NCBI GenBank assembly: GCA_019448385.1
Contig: JAGTXO010000041.1
Coordinates: forward strand, 124,001 to 188,000
Direction of reading: 5' to 3'
Length of the DNA stretch: 64,000 nt
Source: Diacronema lutheri
Taxonomy: Eukaryota; Haptophyta; Pavlovophyceae; Pavlovales; Pavlovaceae
Shown here: positions 59,591 to 64,000 of the stretch, in pieces
Position numbering within the stretch: the first letter of the stretch is position 1
Layout: each line of letters opens with the position of its first letter
Notes under the pieces: model-generated
Seen by the model: only the letters and a program-made list of their open reading frames with translations
Databases searched by the model: none
What the model was told of the DNA's origin: nothing
Translations under genes and position numbers: made by a program

Positions 59591-60290
59591 GCACGTTGTA
59601 GTCGTCGCACGGAAGCCAAGCCTCGTTGCGGAGCACGATGGCGACAAGGTGCCCGCTCATCGGCCCCTCGCCCACGTGCACCACGCCGGCGACGAGGAGG
59701 TGGTCGCGCCCGCCGAGTAGCAGCCGCGGCGCGCACACGAGCGCGCGGTTGTTCTTGCACTGCGGGCCATTGCCGCGCGTCGTGCGCGGCGCCTCGACAG
59801 CGATGCTGGCTGGCGTGAGCACGCCCGAGTGGCCCGCGTTCGTGTGGCGATCCCGCGGCGGCCCAGCGGCGCACCCCAGAGCGTGTGCAAGCGCGCGCGC
59901 CGCATCGCCGCCGACGCTGACGAGTACGGCGATGCCCTCGCCGGACTCTGAAGGCACGGCGATCTGCTCGAGCACTGGCCCGACGCGTGTGTCGGCTCCG
60001 AAGGCCGCAGCGAGCCCGGGCACTCGGCCGAGTAGCAACCGGAAGAACTCAGCGGCATCCTGCGGCGTCCTTCGCGCGCCACGGCCCGAGATGACGTCGA
60101 TGACGGACACAAGACACAGCCGTGTCGGCGCCCTGGTGTCCTCGATCAGCGTGCCAAAGTCCCGAAAACGCGCCCTCTCGACGCTGTTGGCACGGCGCGA
60201 AGCGGAGCGAAGCATCGCACGGAGCACGTTCAGGGCGAAGAGCGATTGCATAAGGACGTCGTGTAGCACGCGTTGCCCTCGTTCTTCGCG
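59590..60290 (-). CDS. USP-type ubiquitin carboxyl-terminal hydrolase-like domain
   Basis: All three USP landmarks are visible in the right order on the minus strand: a Cys-box (NEGNACYTTS, about 60.28 kb), the QDA box (RRTPQDAAEFFRLLL, about 60.06 kb) and the His-box (SGHLVAIVLRNEAWLPCDDYNV, about 59.65..59.59 kb). Cysteine protease removing ubiquitin from proteins is the family function. At about 230 residues between boxes it is a compact USP. It lies between the helicase and the giant gene on the same strand, so it may belong to the same element. It is not one clean frame throughout, so it may be intron-split or decayed. A host gene caught between elements is the alternative. Confidence 0.65.
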
Positions 60291-61770
60291 CCTGCGCCGC
60301 GCCGCGCAGCGCCGGGTGTGCGGGGTGCGCACGCACGGTTTGCGGCGGGGTGGAGGGAGGCTGGCTGGGCGCGCGCCGAGCCCGGCAAGCCGTGCAGGCG
60401 CTCACCACGCGGCACGCCGGGCACTCTCACCGGCCACATCGGGCCGTCAAACGCGTCTTCCACAGGCTGCCGACCGACGACGTAAAACTTGTTCAAGGCG
60501 CTGCGCCGTGCGCGCGCCATGCGCGCGCTGTTGCGGGCTGCGCAGCAGGGACGACGGGGGAATTGGCGAGCGAGGGTTGGGCGCAGATCAGCGTGGTGGC
60601 GCGGCAAGACGAGCGCGCGCCGGGCGCCTGGCGCGGAGGCGCCCCGCGCGAGGACGCGAGCCGCTTCTCGCACCGGACGGGCGCCCACGCGCAAGCCGGC
60701 TTTCGAGGGCTGGTGGATGGTGGCAGATGCCGAAACGGAGACATGGAATGATGCGTCGGCGGCGCGAGCGCGGGACGATCTTGCCCAGGCAATTGTGCGC
60801 ACGCTGCCAGCGCGCGTATGCGTGCGCATGCAGCGGGCGGCGCGCACGTTGCGCGTGACGGGGCGCCGAGCGGCACACCGGCGGGGACGCGCTCGCCGCT
60901 GCCGTGGCATCGTACGCTGCCTGCGTGCTGGCCCGCACGCACGTTGCCGGCGCGAGGGGACGGCGAGTGCGCCTCGGCCGAACAGGCGCGAACGTTACGC
61001 CCGAGCGCGTGGCCGGGCCCCGCCGACTGCACGCAGCGCCGGCCCAGGCGCGCACCCGCCCGACGCGGATTTGGACGACGCATCGACCGGCACGCCGAGC
61101 GTCTGCGCCCGCCTCGCGGCCGGTCGCGCCGGCCCCTCTTCGGCCCGAGGCCGCACGTGCGCCGCGCGCCGCTTCGGCGCGCGGCGCGGCGCTCCCGGAA
61201 CGCGCATGGCACACGCGCGGTGCGCGGGCACGCCCGCAGCGCGCCATTCCAGCGCGAGCAGTTCGGCAAGCTTGCAGCGCGCGAGCAGCCGGGCATGTGC
61301 CGCGGACACACAGTTCGCTGTGTGCGCCGGCCGCGACGACACGGCGTAGCGGCGCGAGGCTGGCCGCCGGGGCCACGGGCGTCATCGTGGCGCGACGCCA
61401 TGGCATGAGTAACAAATCCATGCCGAACGCGCTGTACGGCCACGGCGTGTCGGATCCGCCCCGCAGCCAGGACCGCATTTTCGCCCGGCCGCGCAGCGGA
61501 CCACGGCGCGTTGTGCGCGCCCGGCGCGAGTGGTGCGAGTGGCGGGCCAAGCCGCGTCGCCCACGGAGCCCGCCCCCGGCTCGGCGGCACCGCTACCGCT
61601 TGCTCGCCGGGCCGCGCACCGCCGTCGCCGCCGCTGCGCGCTTGCCCAGCTTGCCGGCAGGCGGCGGCGGCGGCGGCGGCTGCGGTTGCGGCAGCGGCGC
61701 GAGCGCGACGCCGGACGGCGGCAGCGCCGACGGCACGCGCGCGGCGGCGACCCACGCGGCGGCGGGCAGC
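60291..61770. other. Unassigned GC-rich interval between helicase and USP-like parts
   Basis: About 1.5 kb in which long frames exist on both strands but none shows a recognised domain. The minus-strand segment NKFYVVGRQPVEDAFDGPMWPVRVP (about 60.49..60.41 kb) looks protein-like and may be the USP N-terminus. The remainder, Arg/Ala-rich in every frame, is not assigned. Confidence 0.4.
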
Positions 61771-61786
61771 GCGCCGGCTTGAGGCC

Positions 61787-61813
61787 CCTGCGCGCCCTAG
61801 AAGGGCGCGCAGG
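61787..61813. repeat. 11-bp-stem hairpin near the helicase C-terminal tail
   Basis: Perfect 11-bp arms (61787..61797 and 61803..61813, core ctgcgcgccc) with a five-base loop (tagaa). It lies downstream of the helicase motifs on their strand. Helitrons carry a hairpin near the 3' end, but no convincing CTRR end follows at the expected distance. Confidence 0.5.
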
Positions 61814-62149
61814 TACGCGGGCCAGTCGCGCGGCGCGCGGTGTTGGCGAGCACCCGCCGGCTGCGCGTCGGCCGCGAGCGGCGCGACGGGCGTCGCGCCG
61901 GCGGGTGCTGGGCAGCACCGCGCGCCGGCGTCGCGCCCGCCGCCAGCGCGCCGCCCGCCGCCGGCGCCGCGCGCGCCGTCCGAGCCGCGCCCGCCGCGCC
62001 CGCCGCCACCGCGCGCCGCCGCCGCGCATTCGCGCGCGGCGGCGACGGCGGCCGCGGCGAATGCCGCCGCCGCCGCCGCCGCCTCGCCACCGCTGACCGC
62101 GCGGAGCACCTCTTTGAAGACGACGGTGCGCGTCACATGGTCCGGGCCA

Positions 62150-63670
62150 AGCGCAAAGCGGATGCGTGACGCGTGCCCGACGCGCGAAGCGGCCACGTAG
62201 AGCTGGCCGTGCGTGAAGCACGGCTCGGCGAGCCACACGCCCGCGCACCCGAGCGCTTGACCCTGCGCCTTGTTACGCCGGCCGCACCGGGAACTGGCGG
62301 TGCAGCCATGCAAACGCGAACGTGCCCTCGTCGGGCGAGTGGTGGTCGATGCGCGCGATGAGCACGGTGCTGTCGCGCCCGGCGGCCGCGCCGGGTCGCG
62401 CGCACTCGAGCAGCCGGCCGCCGGCGCGCACGCCGCGCACGACCAGCCGCGTGCCGCTGCACAGCCCCTCGCCGAGCGAGAGGAGGCGAGTGGCTACGAG
62501 CTCCGCCGGGTAGGCCGAGACGCCTCGGGCAGCTGCACGGGATCGAGCGGGAATGCGCCGGGCATGGCCCCCGCAGGCGGCACCGCCGCGGGAAAGGCGC
62601 CGTCGCCGAGGCTGCGCGGCAGCTTCGCCCACTCGCCCGCGCCGAGCGCGTCGCCCGTGTCGCGCGCCGCGTTCGAGGCGCGAGAGTTCTCGACCAAGGC
62701 GTACGGCCGATCGTGCTGCCACGATGCCGAGTACTCGAGGCAGGAGCGCACGATCTGCGCGCGCGAGCCGCGCCGCACCACCGGCAAGCACTGGCAAAAG
62801 TCGCCGGCGAGCAGCAACGTCTTGCCGCCGAAGCGCTCGTCGACGCCCGTCACGTCGCGCAAACACCGATCGAGCGAGTCGAGGCGGCCCCGCTTCTGCA
62901 TCGGCGCCTCGTCCCCCACGATCATTCGCCGCGGCGGCCACGGAGCGCCCGCGCTCGGAGCGCGGCACGCCATTGAACGGCTTGCCCGTCCGAGTCGGCG
63001 CCGACGGGCACCTTGAAGGTCGAGTGGAAGGTGCGGCCGTCGGGCAGCAGCGTGGCGGCGACGCCCGAGGACGCGCACACGACGACCGCGTGCCCATCCG
63101 CGCGCACGGCGGCGATGATGGCGCGCTCGACGAACGTCTTGCCCGTGCCGCCCGGCGCGTCGCAAAAGTGCAGCCGGTCGCCCACGCCGCGCAGCGCCGA
63201 GTCGACGACCGCGCCGTGGAGCGCGCGCTGCTGGCCGGTCTCGGCCATCGCCGCGCGCGCCGCCGCCGCGCTCGCAGCCTGCTCGGCGCGATCGTAGCCC
63301 TGCGCGCGCGCGAGCTCGCGCCCGCCCGGCCCGGCCGGCGCGCGCGCCGTGCGCAGACCGGCCACCGCCGCGAGCGCCGCCGCGCGCTCGCGCTCGTCGG
63401 GCACGTACAGCCCCGTGGAGTCGAACGTGTCGGCCCAGGCGGCCACGCTGTACGAGGCGAAGGCGTCCGAGCCGGGCTGCGGCCGCTGCTCGGCGCGCTT
63501 CGGGAGCATGACCCCGCACACGTTCCACTTGGTGCCAAACATCGAGCCCGTGAGCCCCGTGTAGACGCAGTCGAGCTGCGTGGCGATGGCGCAGACGTCC
63601 TCGTGCCGGATCTCGTCGACCGGTTCGCCATCCGTGGCGTCCAGGATGGCGACTGCGCCCGGGCCGTGAC
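62150..63670 (-). CDS. Pif1/Helitron-type DNA helicase
   Basis: Superfamily 1B 5'-3' DNA helicase. Motifs in order on the minus strand: an N-terminal block (CVYTGLTGSMFGTKWNVCGV), motif I LHFCDAPGGTGKTF (about 63.15 kb), motif Ia CASSGVAATLL with RTFHSTFKVPV (about 63.04 kb), motif II VGDEAPM (about 62.92 kb), motif III LLLAGDFCQCLPVV (about 62.80 kb) and the C-terminal KAQGQAL...FTHGQLYVAASRV (about 62.27..62.18 kb). The FHSTFKxP and FTHGQLYVAxSR wording is typical of Pif1 helicases in Helitrons and of cellular Pif1. An Ala/Gly-rich tail continues to about 61.77 kb. Motifs lie in more than one frame, so the gene is spliced or a damaged copy. No Rep (HUH) domain is seen inside the window. Confidence 0.82.
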
Positions 63671-63764
63671 GCCGCGGCGTCGTTCGGCTGCGTCACGGAG
63701 GAGCGCCATCCGTGCGCCACGGAGGAGCGGCAGGACCACGACGCGGCGTGACGCTGGACGACGC

Positions 63765-63812
63765 CATGCTGTCGAGGCGCCATGCTGTCGAGCCGCCATG
63801 CTCCGAGGCGCC
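63765..63812. repeat. Short tandem repeat, about 17 bp, three copies
   Basis: Three near-identical units around gacgccatgctgtcgagg lie just before the composition change at the right edge of the window. Confidence 0.6.
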
Positions 63813-63825
63813 GCCGCTTTCTAAA

Positions 63826-64000
63826 AGGGTGTAGGGTGTAGGGTGTAGGATGCAAAACAAGCCCTCCCCACATTTGGGCCCGACGTCACTCCTTCTTCCG
63901 TCACAGCGTCATTCCTTCTCCCCCTATGGGACTTTCATAACCGTACTTATCCTACACCCTACACTATGTAAATACTTAGAGAATAGATCCATCCTACACT
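63826..64000. repeat. AT-richer edge with 16-bp inverted repeat and tgtaggg repeats
   Basis: Three tandem gggtgta units (63826..63850) are followed by sequence of roughly balanced base composition, unlike the GC-rich remainder. Arms gtgtagggtgtaggat (63836..63851) and atcctacaccctacac (63949..63964) are exact reverse complements. A further atcctacact closes the window. This could be a small TIR element or the edge of a larger one. It is not a canonical TTAGGG telomere. Confidence 0.7.

Noticed and set aside
37267-63670. Polinton or giant-virus insertion
   Set aside because: No capsid protein, packaging ATPase, protein-primed polymerase or retroviral-type integrase is visible. Composition and intron style match the host genes. 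Ulp1-like proteases and YqaJ alone are not enough.
59590-63670. Complete Helitron
   Set aside because: The helicase fits, but no Rep (HUH) domain, 5' TC end or convincing CTRR 3' end is seen inside the window.
63826-64000. Telomere or subtelomere at the right end
   Set aside because: Units read gggtgta, not TTAGGG, number only three, and are followed by unique sequence.
1-64000. tRNA, rRNA and snRNA genes
   Set aside because: No T-loop-like ggttcgaatc box paired with an acceptor stem, and no rRNA or snRNA core, was noticed by eye. This is a weak negative without a covariance search.

Overview
The window is nuclear DNA from a GC-rich, intron-bearing alga. The best marker is a chlorophyll a/c-type light-harvesting protein (10107..10937). 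It sits with eukaryotic housekeeping genes (ABCE1, EMG1, PSMA3, EDEM, a cyclic-nucleotide-dependent kinase) and a plastid-type DUF1499 protein. This fits a haptophyte-like lineage best. A pelagophyte or another chlorophyll-c alga cannot be excluded by eye.

The left part (1..30.4 kb) is a compact run of about 19 host genes. Several pairs are head-to-head with only 45-81 bp between start codons, and several are tail-to-tail with 21-51 bp between stop codons. I could place 24 introns by matching conserved protein families across frames. They are short (about 87-400 bp). Their 5' sites are mostly GTGCGC/GTGCGT, three are GC-AG, many are filled with alternating CG, and some carry long sense-strand poly-C runs.

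From 30.7 to 36.8 kb lie a 67-bp minisatellite and, on the minus strand, a DIRS-like tyrosine-recombinase retroelement fossil with gag-like, reverse transcriptase, RNase H and recombinase parts.

From 37.3 to 63.7 kb the minus strand carries an unusual set of parts. In transcription order they are a Pif1/Helitron-type helicase, a ubiquitin-protease (USP)-like domain, and then a nearly 19-kb run of long open reading. That run holds an Ulp1-like protease domain, a second Ulp1-like protease domain, a YqaJ-type PD-(D/E)XK nuclease, a chromodomain and a Fanzor (eukaryotic TnpB-like) RuvC nuclease. A plus-strand retroelement-like fragment interrupts the region at about 57.4-58.8 kb. I see no capsid, DNA polymerase or integrase. 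The simplest reading is a very large DNA mobile element, or a relic of one, in which proteases, end-processing nuclease, helicase, chromatin reader and RNA-guided-type nuclease travel together. At the right edge (63.83..64.0 kb) composition drops to roughly half AT and a 16-bp inverted repeat appears, which may mark an element boundary.

Base composition is so GC-rich that long chance reading frames occur on both strands. Calls below rest on recognised domains, splice-consistent joins or gene context, not on frame length.
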